From NCBI GenBank assembly GCA_017470485.1, contig JAFUYQ010000013.1, forward strand, positions 1 to 64,000: 64,000 bases of DNA. The letters run 5' to 3'. The notes beneath the pieces were generated by a model, which had not been told where the DNA came from, searched no databases, and was given only the letters and a program-made list of their open reading frames with translations. The first letter of the stretch is position 1. The number at the start of each line of letters is the position of its first letter. This DNA is from Synergistaceae bacterium. GTDB lineage: Bacteria > Synergistota > Synergistia > Synergistales > Aminobacteriaceae. The translations under genes and the position numbers were made by a program. This document shows positions 1-8,659 of this stretch, one piece after another.

Positions 1-1
1 G

Positions 2-1654
2 GTTATATTTACTGTTGCAATGATGATTTTATTTTCTCATTCATGTGATTTCTCGCAGGCCGCACTGAAATCAAAAAATGAAAAATATAAAGGCCCTCTT
101 CTCCGAAACTGCAAAATCTATCAGTTGGGACAGGACGAATTTTTAATAAAACTTTCAGGCCGTTCACTTCCTTTGCCGGAATGCGAGACAGATAATAATT
201 CTCTTTTAATCACTCTAAATAACACTAAGACATATCACCCTGAGAAAATTAACTCATCGTTAGCCGCAATGAATGAATCAATACCGCTGATATTCGGATT
301 TAAGGCTGAAAATATTTCTGATGATAAGTCGTTCAGCAGCCTTGTAACAATAAGTTCAAATCTTCCCATGAAGGTCGATTCAGTTTCGAGGTCTTATGAC
401 GGATATTCATTGCGCGTGAAATCCGAAATCAGATCCGAATCGCTCGGAAATACTTACGTTCCGCCCCCTAAAACAATTCCGGCTCCTGAAACTAATGTGC
501 CTTTCAGGGTTGACGCTAGGGTTAGTCTTGAGCTGAGAGACGCTGAGCTTAGGGACGTTCTCAGGGGAATAATGTCCTACATCGGACGTAATGTAATCAT
601 AGATCCGACCTTCCCCAAAGACGTTCTGATTACTATGACGCTCGATAATGTGAGGGCTGATGAGATTCTGAATTACTTTATGAGAACTTATGACCTTGCC
701 TGCTACAAGTCGGGAGTTAATACGCTGACTTTCGGGACGCGCGAGGGACTCTACAAGCTGTCGGGCGGAAACTCCGTAAAATCATTCAAGATAAATTTCG
801 CAGACCCTCCGCAGGTCAGCACAATGCTTAAAACTTTAGCTGCCCTTGATGAAAACGCCGTAACCGTTGACGAACGAATGAAGACCATTCACGTTAAGAC
901 CAATCCGGCAAAAATGCAGGAGGTCGAGGAGTTAATCAGCATTCTTGACGCTCCTCAGAAACAGGTCATGATAAGGGCGACTATCCTAGAGTTCAGCGAC
1001 AATGACACACTTACTGTCTCAAATGCACTCAACGTTTTCTACGATGATATTCAGATAAGTCTGGGAGGAGGAATCGCGGTTGGTTACAGGAATGACAGGT
1101 CGATACGTGGAACTAGAGAGGTCTGGAATCAAAGGGTTGTAGAAGGCGTGTTGTCCGCTCTCGAGGGGAAATCAAGCGCGAAAGTCATAGCCAACCCCTC
1201 AGTAATAGCGATTGACGGGAAGCAGGCCGAGATTACGCTGACGCAGGATTACCCCTATATCTCGGACAGGGACAACCAGAAAGGAACTGTAACATGGTCA
1301 ACTGAAGAAGTCGGCCCTAAACTGACATTCACGCCTAGAGTAGGGGAGGACGGTTTAATCGCTCTCACTATCGACATAAGCACCGGCGATGTTGTCGGCA
1401 CTCAGTCGAGCAGTACCGGCGACACTATGCCCATAACGACAACGAGGTCAGTGAAAACTGAGGTCAGAGTCAGAGACGGAATGCCGTTCGTAGTCGGAGG
1501 GCTGTTCATGGAGAACAAGTCCAAAAATGTCTCAAAGATTCCGATTCTGGGGAACATTCCGTTACTAGGCGAACTGTTCACGACAAGAGTAGACTCAACC
1601 GTTAAAAATCAGGTCGTAATGATAGTAACTCCGTACATTCTTGACACTAAATAG
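2..1654 (+). CDS. pilQ: Type IV pilus-type secretin (PilQ/GspD family), 5' end cut by window
   Basis: Forms the outer-membrane ring through which a type IV pilus or type II secretion substrate passes. The frame is open to the window edge and begins inside a hydrophobic signal segment, so the true start lies upstream; the first internal ATG is at 20. After a beta-rich AMIN-like N-terminal part comes a secretin/TonB short N-terminal domain (about residues 165-250 counted from the ATG), an N1-like KH domain, then the secretin barrel from about residue 320. The barrel ends with the family hallmark IPILGNIPLLGELF near the C-terminus. Assignment to the secretin superfamily is firm. PilQ rather than GspD is inferred from the AMIN-like region and the short size; the partner pilus genes would lie outside the window. 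Confidence 0.85.
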   Translation, partial: VIFTVAMMILFSHSCDFSQAALKSKNEKYKGPLLRNCKIYQLGQDEFLIKLSGRSLPLPECETDNNSLLITLNNTKTYHPEKINSSLAAMNESIPLIFGFKAENISDDKSFSSLVTISSNLPMKVDSVSRSYDGYSLRVKSEIRSESLGNTYVPPPKTIPAPETNVPFRVDARVSLELRDAELRDVLRGIMSYIGRNVIIDPTFPKDVLITMTLDNVRADEILNYFMRTYDLACYKSGVNTLTFGTREGLYKLSGGNSVKSFKINFADPPQVSTMLKTLAALDENAVTVDERMKTIHVKTNPAKMQEVEELISILDAPQKQVMIRATILEFSDNDTLTVSNALNVFYDDIQISLGGGIAVGYRNDRSIRGTREVWNQRVVEGVLSALEGKSSAKVIANPSVIAIDGKQAEITLTQDYPYISDRDNQKGTVTWSTEEVGPKLTFTPRVGEDGLIALTIDISTGDVVGTQSSSTGDTMPITTTRSVKTEVRVRDGMPFVVGGLFMENKSKNVSKIPILGNIPLLGELFTTRVDSTVKNQVVMIVTPYILDTK

Positions 1655-1671
1655 CGCAGATATAATATAAT
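1641..1671 (+). promoter_or_regulatory. Candidate sigma-70 promoter for efp
   Basis: TTGACA at 1641-1646 lies in the last codons of the secretin gene. It is followed by two overlapping TATAAT boxes at 1661 and 1666; the second gives a long 19-bp spacer. The efp Shine-Dalgarno sequence follows at 1691. Hexamers are seen directly; function is inferred, and the spacing is not ideal. Confidence 0.45.
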
Positions 1672-1706
1672 TAGCTATTATAAAATTTCAGGAGGGATTG
1701 ATTCCA

Positions 1707-2279
1707 ATGGCACAGGTAGCAGACACAACTACATTCTACGTGGGACTCAAACTGCGCTGGCAGGACGGTATATGGGAGATAGTCGAGTATGACCATCACA
1801 AAATGGGAAGAGGCGGTGCAGTAGTCCGCACGAAACTCCGCAATGTTGAGACAGGCTCAATCGTTGAAAACTCGTTCAAGCCCGGCGAAAAATTCGAGCG
1901 CATAATCTATGAGGACAAACCTGCCCAGTATTCTTACAGGGACGGGGCAGACTATGTGTTCATGGATCTTGCGACTTACGAGGAAATGAGATTATCGCCT
2001 GAAGTTCTCGGCGACGCGGCAAAATATCTTGTCGATGACATGGAGATTCAGATTGAGTACTTTGAAGGCAAGGTAATGGGAATCGAACTGCCAAAGAGCG
2101 TAACGATGAAAGTTATCGACACTCCTCCGGCGTTCAAGGGCGATACTGTTACGGGCGGAGGCAAACCGGCAACGCTTGAGACAGGTCTTGTGGTAACAGT
2201 GCCGGTTTTCGTTGAACCGGGAGAATTAGTAGTGGTGGACACGCGCACAGGAGCATATTTAGAGCGCGCAAAGAAGTAG
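1707..2279 (+). CDS. efp: Translation elongation factor P
   Basis: EF-P binds between the P and E sites of stalled ribosomes and helps peptide-bond formation at polyproline. The 190-residue protein has the usual three domains, with the family signature GDTVTGGGKPATLETG near residue 150. The start is the ATG at 1707, preceded by GGAGGG at 1691; a TTG at 1698 is in frame but too close to the Shine-Dalgarno. At the tip of the domain I loop, where most EF-Ps carry the modified lysine in PGKG, this protein reads KMGRGG, so the aligned residue is Arg35. No modification gene (earP, epmA, ymfI) is nearby. It heads a tight cluster with the Asp23-like gene and nusB. Confidence 0.95.
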   Translation: MAQVADTTTFYVGLKLRWQDGIWEIVEYDHHKMGRGGAVVRTKLRNVETGSIVENSFKPGEKFERIIYEDKPAQYSYRDGADYVFMDLATYEEMRLSPEVLGDAAKYLVDDMEIQIEYFEGKVMGIELPKSVTMKVIDTPPAFKGDTVTGGGKPATLETGLVVTVPVFVEPGELVVVDTRTGAYLERAKK

Positions 2280-2286
2280 CTGACTA

Positions 2287-2697
2287 ATGCCGGACGATGA
2301 AAAGAAGTCCTCAAACGGCGGAATGATTCACATTTCGGAGGACGTAATAGCCGAATTAGCCCGGAAAACCATTCAGGGAATCCCAAACATTAAGACAGCA
2401 GGATTAGCATCAAAATTCAGCATAGGCCGTAAAAGCGGAGGCATAAGAGTATCAGTTGAGCATTCTCAGGGAAGCATATCAGTTGATGCCTATGTTCTGG
2501 TGAAATACGGCCAGAGGATTCCTGATCTGGCATGGGACGTTCAGGAGAAGATAAAAGATAATTTGGAGCGTTACACAGGTTATGACGTTAAGGCGGTGAA
2601 TGTGAACGTTCAGGGTATTTACACTAACAGCGCGGACAATATCCAGATGAACATAGAGCTTTCGCCGCCGTCATCATCAGATGAAGAGGCAGACTAG
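2287..2697 (+). CDS. Asp23/Gls24 family envelope stress protein
   Basis: A 136-residue soluble protein with the Asp23/Gls24 pattern: the helix start ISEDVIAELARKTIQGIPNI, then IRVSVEHSQGSISVDAYVLVKYGQRIPDLAWDVQEKI split over the core. In Gram-positive bacteria such proteins associate with the membrane during envelope stress; in this lineage the exact role is unknown. It sits 7 bases after efp and 3 bases before a small membrane-protein gene, with nusB next, an arrangement also common in Firmicutes (Asp23 gene beside nusB). The acidic tail SSSDEEAD is probably disordered. Family assignment is firm; function beyond the family is not established. Confidence 0.85.
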   Translation: MPDDEKKSSNGGMIHISEDVIAELARKTIQGIPNIKTAGLASKFSIGRKSGGIRVSVEHSQGSISVDAYVLVKYGQRIPDLAWDVQEKIKDNLERYTGYDVKAVNVNVQGIYTNSADNIQMNIELSPPSSSDEEAD

Positions 2698-2700
2698 GAA

Positions 2701-3147
2701 ATGTACTACCTTTGGAAGAACACGCCTTACGGGATAATCAGAGTATCATGCGGCGGATTATATGATTTTGCGATGGAGGCAGTGAGGTCGAAACTGAGGC
2801 TTTACAGCGTAACCCTTGAGCCTTCGGGAAGAAAAGAACATGCGGATTTAACGCTTGTATTTTCAGATGAAGATTTGCCGTCCGAGACGAAACATAAAAT
2901 CGAGGAGCATATATCATCAGTCTTAAAGCCGATGGGGATTAAGGCCTCAATAGTCTGGGCGAGTCCCGACAACGGAATAGCGGCACTGCTTCAGAATCCG
3001 TATATCTGGGCCGGAGCGGCATCATGTTTGACAGTGATGATAACGGCAGGTTCTGAGGGATTTTTCTGGACGTTGTTCTGGGGAGCGGCGGAATGGTTTG
3101 TAATACGCGGAATGAAATTTATTGCGGAGAGGTTCAGGAATGCTTGA
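2701..3147 (+). CDS. Small membrane protein of the efp-nusB cluster, function unknown
   Basis: A 148-residue protein I do not recognise. Residues 1-85 look soluble, with mixed strands and helices (start MYYLWKNTPYG). Residues about 95-135 hold one or two hydrophobic segments rich in Ala, Trp and Phe, and a short basic tail follows. The ATG is 3 bases after the Asp23-like stop, and the 3' end overlaps the nusB start by 8 bases, so it is probably translated in coupling with both. In Firmicutes an AmaP-type membrane anchor sits beside Asp23; this protein could play that part, but I see no AmaP sequence similarity, so this is inference from position only. Confidence 0.7.
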   Translation: MYYLWKNTPYGIIRVSCGGLYDFAMEAVRSKLRLYSVTLEPSGRKEHADLTLVFSDEDLPSETKHKIEEHISSVLKPMGIKASIVWASPDNGIAALLQNPYIWAGAASCLTVMITAGSEGFFWTLFWGAAEWFVIRGMKFIAERFRNA

Positions 3148-3655
3148 TACTACAGAGAAACAGCAGAAGAAAGAGAAAACAGCCGGTAAACGGAAGTTCA
3201 TCGGAAAGAAGTTCGGGAAGTTTCACAGGTCAAGGGAACTGGCGGTACAGTTTTTATGTTCGCTGGATATATGCCCCGAACAGGATTTCGCGCAGTCGCT
3301 TGAACTTTTTCTGAGCCTCGATGTTTCGCAGAACGATCCGCCAGAAGTCAAGGAACGCTGCAGGAGTTTAGCTTCCGAAGTCTGGAACAGGAAAAGCGAT
3401 ATTGATTCGATACTTCTCAGAACCGTAACGGGCTGGAGGCCGGAAAGAATGGTCAGTGTTGACAGAACGGTGCTGAGGCTCATGATACTTGAGGGGTTTA
3501 TGATGAAGACGCTTCCTGTGAGGTCGGCGATTGCGGAGGCTGCCGCGCTGGCCAATGATTACGGGACGCAGGACTCATCACGGTTCGTGAACGGGGTAAT
3601 GTACAGGGTAGCGAAGTATTTTGAGGCTGAGGAAAACGAAAATGCCGGCGATTGA
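3140..3655 (+). CDS. nusB: Transcription antitermination factor NusB
   Basis: NusB binds boxA RNA with ribosomal protein S10 and supports antitermination, mainly of rRNA operons. The 171-residue protein carries the all-helical NusB fold: SRELAVQFLCSLDI near residue 35 and the C-terminal part with VNGVMYRVAKYF. A basic extension of about 30 residues (rich in Lys) precedes the core. The ATG at 3140 has GGAGAGG 7 bases upstream; a TTG at 3122 is in frame but lacks a good Shine-Dalgarno. It overlaps the preceding gene by 8 bases and the following glycosyltransferase by 14, so the cluster is one transcription unit. Confidence 0.9.
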   Translation: MLDTTEKQQKKEKTAGKRKFIGKKFGKFHRSRELAVQFLCSLDICPEQDFAQSLELFLSLDVSQNDPPEVKERCRSLASEVWNRKSDIDSILLRTVTGWRPERMVSVDRTVLRLMILEGFMMKTLPVRSAIAEAAALANDYGTQDSSRFVNGVMYRVAKYFEAEENENAGD

Positions 3656-4595
3656 TATACTCATGGCCGCTTACAACGGCGAACGATTCATCAGGGAACA
3701 GATAGACTCAATTCTGAATCAGACGTTTCAGGATTTCCGGCTTGTGATTCGTGATGACGGCTCGAGCGATAATACACCGGCAATAATTGAGGAATACGCT
3801 GAAAAATATCCGTCCAAAATAAAAATCATTCATGATGATGTTGTTTGCAAGGGTGCGACAAAAAATTTCTTTGAGCTTCTGAAACACGCTGAGGCCGATT
3901 ACGTTATGTTCTCGGATCAAGATGATTTCTGGCTTCCGTATAAAGTTCAGATTACGTTCGACTACATGAAGAATGCAGAGCGCGAGAATCCCGGAAAACC
4001 CGTAATGGTTTTCACAGGATTGCAGGTTGTTGACGCTGAACTGAAAAGCCTTGACACTCTTATGGGGATTAACTTCAGCGAAAAAAGGTACTGCCTTAAA
4101 GAACTTCTAGCCTGCAACTGCGCTTCGGGCTGCACTCAAATGCTGAACAGGACGCTTTACGAGGGCATTGGCGGATACGATGAAGATATTACGCTTCATG
4201 ATTGGTGGACAACGCTTTACGCTGCTGTTTTCGGGGTAATAGTCCGAGTCCCGATGGCATTGATACTTTACCGGCAGCACGGAGGTAATGCGATAGGTTC
4301 GACAATTATGTGGCATTACATAGGAATACCGGCCAGACTGAAACAATACTTCAAGCACCCTTTCGCTGAGGCATCAGCTGTAAATTACGTGAGGCGCGCA
4401 CCGATTCAGCTGTTCCGTTCGAGATTTCTGAAATCAATCAGCCCTGAAAAACTCAGAGAGATTGACGATTATTTAGACCTTTTCAGCAAAAATATATTCA
4501 AGAGATTCAAATCTGTCATGAAATTCAAGGACGTTTATTTTTTTAATCTCCATAAACTCATATCATTGCGTCTTCTTTTTCTCGGAGATAAATAA
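3642..4595 (+). CDS. Family 2 glycosyltransferase (rhamnosyltransferase-like)
   Basis: A 317-residue GT-A fold enzyme that should move a sugar from a nucleotide donor to a surface glycan. Visible motifs are the N-terminal ILMAAYNGERFI strand, the donor-binding IRDDGSSDNT, the metal-binding FSDQDDFW (DxD-like) and a later acceptor-side HDWW. This set matches the rhamnosyltransferase branch of GT2; donor and acceptor cannot be read from sequence. It overlaps nusB by 14 bases, which suggests co-transcription with the efp cluster even though the function is unrelated. The ATG at 3642 is chosen because the GT2 beta-strand begins directly after it. Confidence 0.85.
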   Translation: MPAIDILMAAYNGERFIREQIDSILNQTFQDFRLVIRDDGSSDNTPAIIEEYAEKYPSKIKIIHDDVVCKGATKNFFELLKHAEADYVMFSDQDDFWLPYKVQITFDYMKNAERENPGKPVMVFTGLQVVDAELKSLDTLMGINFSEKRYCLKELLACNCASGCTQMLNRTLYEGIGGYDEDITLHDWWTTLYAAVFGVIVRVPMALILYRQHGGNAIGSTIMWHYIGIPARLKQYFKHPFAEASAVNYVRRAPIQLFRSRFLKSISPEKLREIDDYLDLFSKNIFKRFKSVMKFKDVYFFNLHKLISLRLLFLGDK

Positions 4596-4624
4596 AAAAT
4601 CCCCCTGCCATTTCCGGCAAGGGG
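4594..4624 (-). terminator. Intrinsic terminator for the phosphofructokinase gene
   Basis: A 9-bp stem (4601-4609 with 4616-4624, one mismatch) and a 6-base loop. On the minus strand it is followed by a T run at 4594-4600. It lies between the convergent glycosyltransferase and phosphofructokinase genes and points to the latter. Confidence 0.8.
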
Positions 4625-4638
4625 ACTCGAATCACTCT

Positions 4639-5868
4639 CTAGCTGTACTGCCTCTCAACAGCTCCGTGAACCTCCTCAAGCTGCGGAACATACTTCTGTC
4701 TGTATCTTCCGAAGCATACGTCCATCTGCTCATAGAACGTAACGCTCTCAAGCCCTACAAATCTCTGCGCGATTGCCTCAGCCGTAGGCATGTAGCGAAT
4801 CTTTCCGTCATACATCTTCACGACCGTAACTCCGCTCACTCCTTCATCAAGCAGTATAACTGCCGCCGCTCCTATCTGCTTTCCGAAGTTCACGTCATAA
4901 GCTGATGTTGAACCGCTCCTGACAATGTGGCTCGGTATAACTTCGCGGATTTCAGGAATCTCAAACACTCCCGGAACATACATCTCTGATGTCTTCATGA
5001 ACTGTTTGATTTCGGGATCCTGTCTCATCATGTCCTCAAGCGTCTCTTTGACGAACCTTCCTGCTCCGGCAAGTCTAGGGTGTCCGAATGAATCCGTCTT
5101 CGCTCCGCCGCCGTCCGAGAAGAGTTTGCCGTCCTCGCCCCTTACGCCTTCGGCAACTACGATTGTGTATGTTCCGGCGTGAACATCTGAATTAAGTATT
5201 CGCCTTATGTAGTAGTGCTTGAGGTGAGCGTAGACTGCGTTGAAATCAACAGGCACTTCGGGAATCAATATGCAGTCTGCGTCAGCGGCAATACCGCCTC
5301 TGAATGCTGTATGTCCTGCGTAGCGTCCGAAAACTTCAATGACCATTATACGGTTATGAGTAGTGCCGGTGGTCTTGAGGTCGTCAACGATGTTAGCGAT
5401 TTTGTTGATTGCCGAGTCGCCGCCTACTGAGTAGGTCTGAAGGTCTAAGTCCATTGTCTTCGGAGCATGTACGCAGGGGATTCCGTGTTCGGACAAATCG
5501 ACAACAACGCTTCCTGTGTCATCGCCGCCCGAAATCACAAGGCCGTCAATGTTGTGTTTACGAAGACCCATCATTATGCGGTCGTATTTGTCGGGGTCGT
5601 TAATCTTTGAGATTTTGACTCTGCTGTGTCCTGCGTCGCTTCCGGCGAACTGCGAGTTCACGTGGTCAGTTCTTTCCTCGTCAAGCTCAACAAGGTGATC
5701 GAAGTTCACGAGGTTATAGAGTCCGGCGTAACCGTTAGGGATTGTGAAGGTTCTCATTCCGCGCATTAAGGCCGCTTTGGCCGCACCCCTGATAACGGCG
5801 TTAAGCCCTCCGCAGTCGCCGCCTGACGTGATTATGCCGATGTTCTTCATTTTCTTCTTGTCGTCCAA
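4639..5868 (-). CDS. 6-phosphofructokinase, PPi-type active site
   Basis: Phosphorylates fructose-6-phosphate to fructose-1,6-bisphosphate. The 409-residue protein starts with KNIGIITSGGDCGGLNAVIR, the glycine-rich PFK entry. Two sites that decide the phosphate donor are visible: SGGDDTGS has Asp where ATP enzymes have Gly104, and PKTMDLD has Lys where they have Gly124. Both are characteristic of pyrophosphate-dependent enzymes, so PPi use is inferred. GRYAGHTAF is the sugar-binding stretch. I chose the TTG at 5868, with GGAGAG 9 bases upstream; an ATG at 5850 is possible but lacks a Shine-Dalgarno. It is monocistronic, with its own terminator. Confidence 0.88.
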   Translation of the reverse strand: MDDKKKMKNIGIITSGGDCGGLNAVIRGAAKAALMRGMRTFTIPNGYAGLYNLVNFDHLVELDEERTDHVNSQFAGSDAGHSRVKISKINDPDKYDRIMMGLRKHNIDGLVISGGDDTGSVVVDLSEHGIPCVHAPKTMDLDLQTYSVGGDSAINKIANIVDDLKTTGTTHNRIMVIEVFGRYAGHTAFRGGIAADADCILIPEVPVDFNAVYAHLKHYYIRRILNSDVHAGTYTIVVAEGVRGEDGKLFSDGGGAKTDSFGHPRLAGAGRFVKETLEDMMRQDPEIKQFMKTSEMYVPGVFEIPEIREVIPSHIVRSGSTSAYDVNFGKQIGAAAVILLDEGVSGVTVVKMYDGKIRYMPTAEAIAQRFVGLESVTFYEQMDVCFGRYRQKYVPQLEEVHGAVERQYS

Positions 5869-5918
5869 GATTGAATACTCTCCTTTGTTTGAATGAAAAT
5901 TTTTCAAGCATGTAACTT

Positions 5919-5924
5919 ATTATA
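5919..5924 (-). promoter_or_regulatory. Candidate -10 box for the phosphofructokinase gene
   Basis: A perfect TATAAT on the minus strand about 50 bases upstream of the TTG start. No clear -35 is present at 16-18 bp. The rest of 5925-6165 is the AT-rich divergent spacer to glpF, in which I see no riboswitch fold. Confidence 0.4.
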
Positions 5925-6165
5925 CAAGTATTTTGAAAATTTTTTTACATGAAGCGTTTTACCTTCCTTATAAAAATAACCGCAGAATTTCTCATTGATA
6001 CCCTGTCAGAATGCACTAAAATATACCTATCATCATTCAAAATTTATCGTTCGCTTTATCAGTCTGTCGGTTCTTGGATTCATATCTCTGCGGGGGCTTG
6101 ATGTTCTGAGGAACTGCACAGCGGTATAAGCGGAACAACAAAATCTCACAGGAGGCATCATCAAC

Positions 6166-6918
6166 ATGTTTACACCCGGACCAATTTTAGGGGAGTTCTT
6201 CGGTACACTTGTTCTCGTAGTCTTCGGAGACGGCAACGTCGCTAACCTCGTTCTCAAAGATTCAAAAGCCAACGGCTCTAACTGGGTTCACATCTGCTGG
6301 GGCTGGGCATGGGCAGTCGGACTCGGCGTATTCGCGGCTAATGCTCTCGGTTCAGCTCAGGGCGACCTTAACCCCGTTGTTACTGTCGCAAAAACACTCG
6401 CCGGCGTTTACGGCTCATGGGGCGAAGCGTTCGGCATCATCATCGCTCAGATGATCGGCGGTTTCTGCGGCGGCGTAGTCGTATGGCTCGCGTACCTCAG
6501 CCACTGGAAAGGCTCTGACCCCAACGCTCAGCTCGGCGTGTTCTGCACAGCTCCCAACAAGTCAGAGAAAGACCGCAGTCTTCCCTGCTGTTTCCTCACT
6601 GAGGCAATCGCAACGTTCTTCCTTGTTACGCTGATTATGTGCGTATTCTCGAAGGGCGTAGCAGGTGCAGGATTCACTCCGGGACTCGGAACGTTCTTCG
6701 TTGTCGGCATAATCTACGGACTCGGCGCGGCATTAGGCGGCCCGACAGGTTACGCCCTCAACCCTGCAAGAGACCTTTCACCCAGAATCGCTCACTTCGT
6801 TCTCCCGATTCCCGGAAAGAGAGATTCGGACTGGGCTTACTCATGGGTGCCGGTAGTCGGCCCGTTAGTCGGAGCAGTCTGCGCTTACTTCTTCTGCCAC
6901 GCCTGCGGAATCATGTAG
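6166..6918 (+). CDS. glpF: Glycerol facilitator (MIP family aquaglyceroporin)
   Basis: An inner-membrane channel for glycerol. The 250-residue protein has six hydrophobic spans and two half-helix motifs. The second is NPARDLSPR, whose Asp marks the glycerol-conducting branch rather than a water-only aquaporin. The first is altered to NPVVTVA (NPV instead of NPA). A strong AGGAGG lies 9 bases before the ATG. It is followed directly by glpK, so uptake and phosphorylation trap glycerol in the cell. Family is certain; the substrate is supported by both the motif and the neighbour. Confidence 0.93.
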   Translation: MFTPGPILGEFFGTLVLVVFGDGNVANLVLKDSKANGSNWVHICWGWAWAVGLGVFAANALGSAQGDLNPVVTVAKTLAGVYGSWGEAFGIIIAQMIGGFCGGVVVWLAYLSHWKGSDPNAQLGVFCTAPNKSEKDRSLPCCFLTEAIATFFLVTLIMCVFSKGVAGAGFTPGLGTFFVVGIIYGLGAALGGPTGYALNPARDLSPRIAHFVLPIPGKRDSDWAYSWVPVVGPLVGAVCAYFFCHACGIM

Positions 6919-7053
6919 CAGTATAAAAGTTAAGCCCCCGCGCTTTTCATGTCAGGAGTCAAAGTAATGATATTCAATTTTTTCGGAAGCAAGAAGAAAA
7001 ACAGCACATCTTCAGAATCATCAGCTGAGACGAAACAGGAGGAGAAATTTTCG

Positions 7054-8586
7054 ATGGCAGGCAAAAAATATGTAGCCGCAATAGATCAGGGCACTACAAG
7101 CACACGCTGTATGCTTTTCACGAAAGACGGAAAGCCGGCAGGTTCGTACCAGATGGAGCATGAGCAGATATTCCCTCACCCCGGCTGGGTCGAACACAAC
7201 GCAATGGAAATCTGGAGCAGAACTCAGGACGTTATCAGGGGCGCACTCGCCGCAGTCAACGCTTCGCCCGATGAGATAGCCGCCGTAGGTATCACTAACC
7301 AGCGCGAAACTACAGTAGTCTGGGAGAAAGCCACCGGCAAGCCGATCTACAACGCTATCGTCTGGCAGTGCACAAGAACTCAGGACTTCTGCGCGGAATG
7401 GCTCAAGAAACCGGGCTGGGGTCAGAACGAAAAAGGCGAAGGAAAAGTAAAGGACATCACCGGCCTTTTAATCAACCCCTACTTCTCAGGCACTAAAATC
7501 CGCTGGATACTCGACAACGTTCCAGGCGCGCGCGAAAAAGCCGAGAAGGGCGAACTTCTTTTCGGAAACACTGACACTTGGCTCATCTGGAACTTGACCG
7601 GCGGAGTAAACGGCGGTGTCCATGTTACCGATGTCTCGAACGCTTCCCGTACCCTTCTCATGAACATCGCGACATGCGAATGGGACAAGACAATGATGGA
7701 CGAGCTTCAGATTCCTGCCTCAATGCTCCCGAAGATTATGCCCTCAAGTGCTGTCTACGGTATGACCGCGAAGTCAGGGCCTTTCGGAGCGGAGATACCA
7801 GTAGCCGGAGACTTGGGCGACCAGCAGGCGGCATTGTTCGGTCAGGCATGTCTCAGCGAGGGCGAGGCTAAGAACACTTACGGAACAGGCTGCTTCATGC
7901 TCATGAACATCGGCGACAAGCCAATCCCCTCAAAGAACGGCCTCCTCACGACAGCGTTCTACTCGCGCGAAAAAGGAAAATGCTATTACGCCCTCGAAGG
8001 CTCAATAGCTATCGCCGGAGCAGCTATTCAGTGGTTAAGGGACAACCTCAAGATGGTTGATGACGCTCCCGTTACGGAATACTACGCCGGAAAAGTCAAG
8101 GACTCAGCCGGAATCTATTTCGTCCCTGCGTTCTCAGGACTTTTCGCGCCCTACTGGGACATGACCGCAAGAGGCGCAATCGTCGGATTAACCCGTTACG
8201 TCCGCAAAGAACACATCATCAGAGCTACTCTTGAGAGCCTCTGCTACCAGACAAGGGACGTTATCGAGGCAATGGAGAAGGACTCAGGCAAGAAACTCGC
8301 GGCGTTGAAGGTTGACGGCGGTGCTGTCGTGAATAACCTTCTTATGCAGCTTCAGGCTGACATTCTCGGTGCTGACGTTGTCCGCCCTGTCGTCAATGAG
8401 ACAACTGCTCTCGGTGCTGCTTATGCCGCAGGACTCGCAGTAGGCTTCTGGAAGGACGAGGGAGACATACGCGCTAACTGGGCGCAGGACAGGAAATTCA
8501 ATCCCGAACTTTCTGCCGATGAACGCGAGAAAGCCTATAAGGGCTGGCAGAAAGCAATCGAAAAATCAAGAGCCTGGACTGACTAG
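7054..8586 (+). CDS. glpK: Glycerol kinase
   Basis: Makes sn-glycerol-3-phosphate from glycerol and ATP. The 510-residue FGGY-family protein begins [18 protein letters not shown], the phosphate-binding loop, and keeps [20 protein letters not shown] and IVWQCTRT. The ATG at 7054 has AGGAGG 10 bases upstream and gives the normal family length. The frame is open further upstream to ATGs at 6949 and 6967, the latter also with an AGGAG; starting there would add a Ser/Lys/Glu-rich leader ([12 protein letters not shown]) not usual in GlpK. It lies downstream of glpF and ends in a strong terminator. Confidence 0.95.
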   Translation: MAGKKYVAAIDQGTTSTRCMLFTKDGKPAGSYQMEHEQIFPHPGWVEHNAMEIWSRTQDVIRGALAAVNASPDEIAAVGITNQRETTVVWEKATGKPIYNAIVWQCTRTQDFCAEWLKKPGWGQNEKGEGKVKDITGLLINPYFSGTKIRWILDNVPGAREKAEKGELLFGNTDTWLIWNLTGGVNGGVHVTDVSNASRTLLMNIATCEWDKTMMDELQIPASMLPKIMPSSAVYGMTAKSGPFGAEIPVAGDLGDQQAALFGQACLSEGEAKNTYGTGCFMLMNIGDKPIPSKNGLLTTAFYSREKGKCYYALEGSIAIAGAAIQWLRDNLKMVDDAPVTEYYAGKVKDSAGIYFVPAFSGLFAPYWDMTARGAIVGLTRYVRKEHIIRATLESLCYQTRDVIEAMEKDSGKKLAALKVDGGAVVNNLLMQLQADILGADVVRPVVNETTALGAAYAAGLAVGFWKDEGDIRANWAQDRKFNPELSADEREKAYKGWQKAIEKSRAWTD

Positions 8587-8606
8587 GTATCACTGAAAAA
8601 TAATAG

Positions 8607-8641
8607 GGCAGCCTCGTTGTTAAAAGCGGGGCTGTCTTTTT
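8607..8641 (+). terminator. Intrinsic terminator after glpFK
   Basis: A 10-bp stem (8607-8616 with 8627-8636, two G-U pairs) followed by TTTTT at 8637-8641. It separates glpFK from the glpA-like operon, which has its own Shine-Dalgarno directly after. Confidence 0.8.
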
Positions 8642-8659
8642 AGGGGGGTAAAAAATTTC

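Noticed and set aside
2048..2386. Minus-strand frame opposite efp and the Asp23-like gene
   Set aside because: It spans two well-supported genes and shows no family pattern.
5925..6165. Possible riboswitch in the glpF leader
   Set aside because: No conserved aptamer fold could be made out; only a Shine-Dalgarno and weak promoter-like hexamers are visible.
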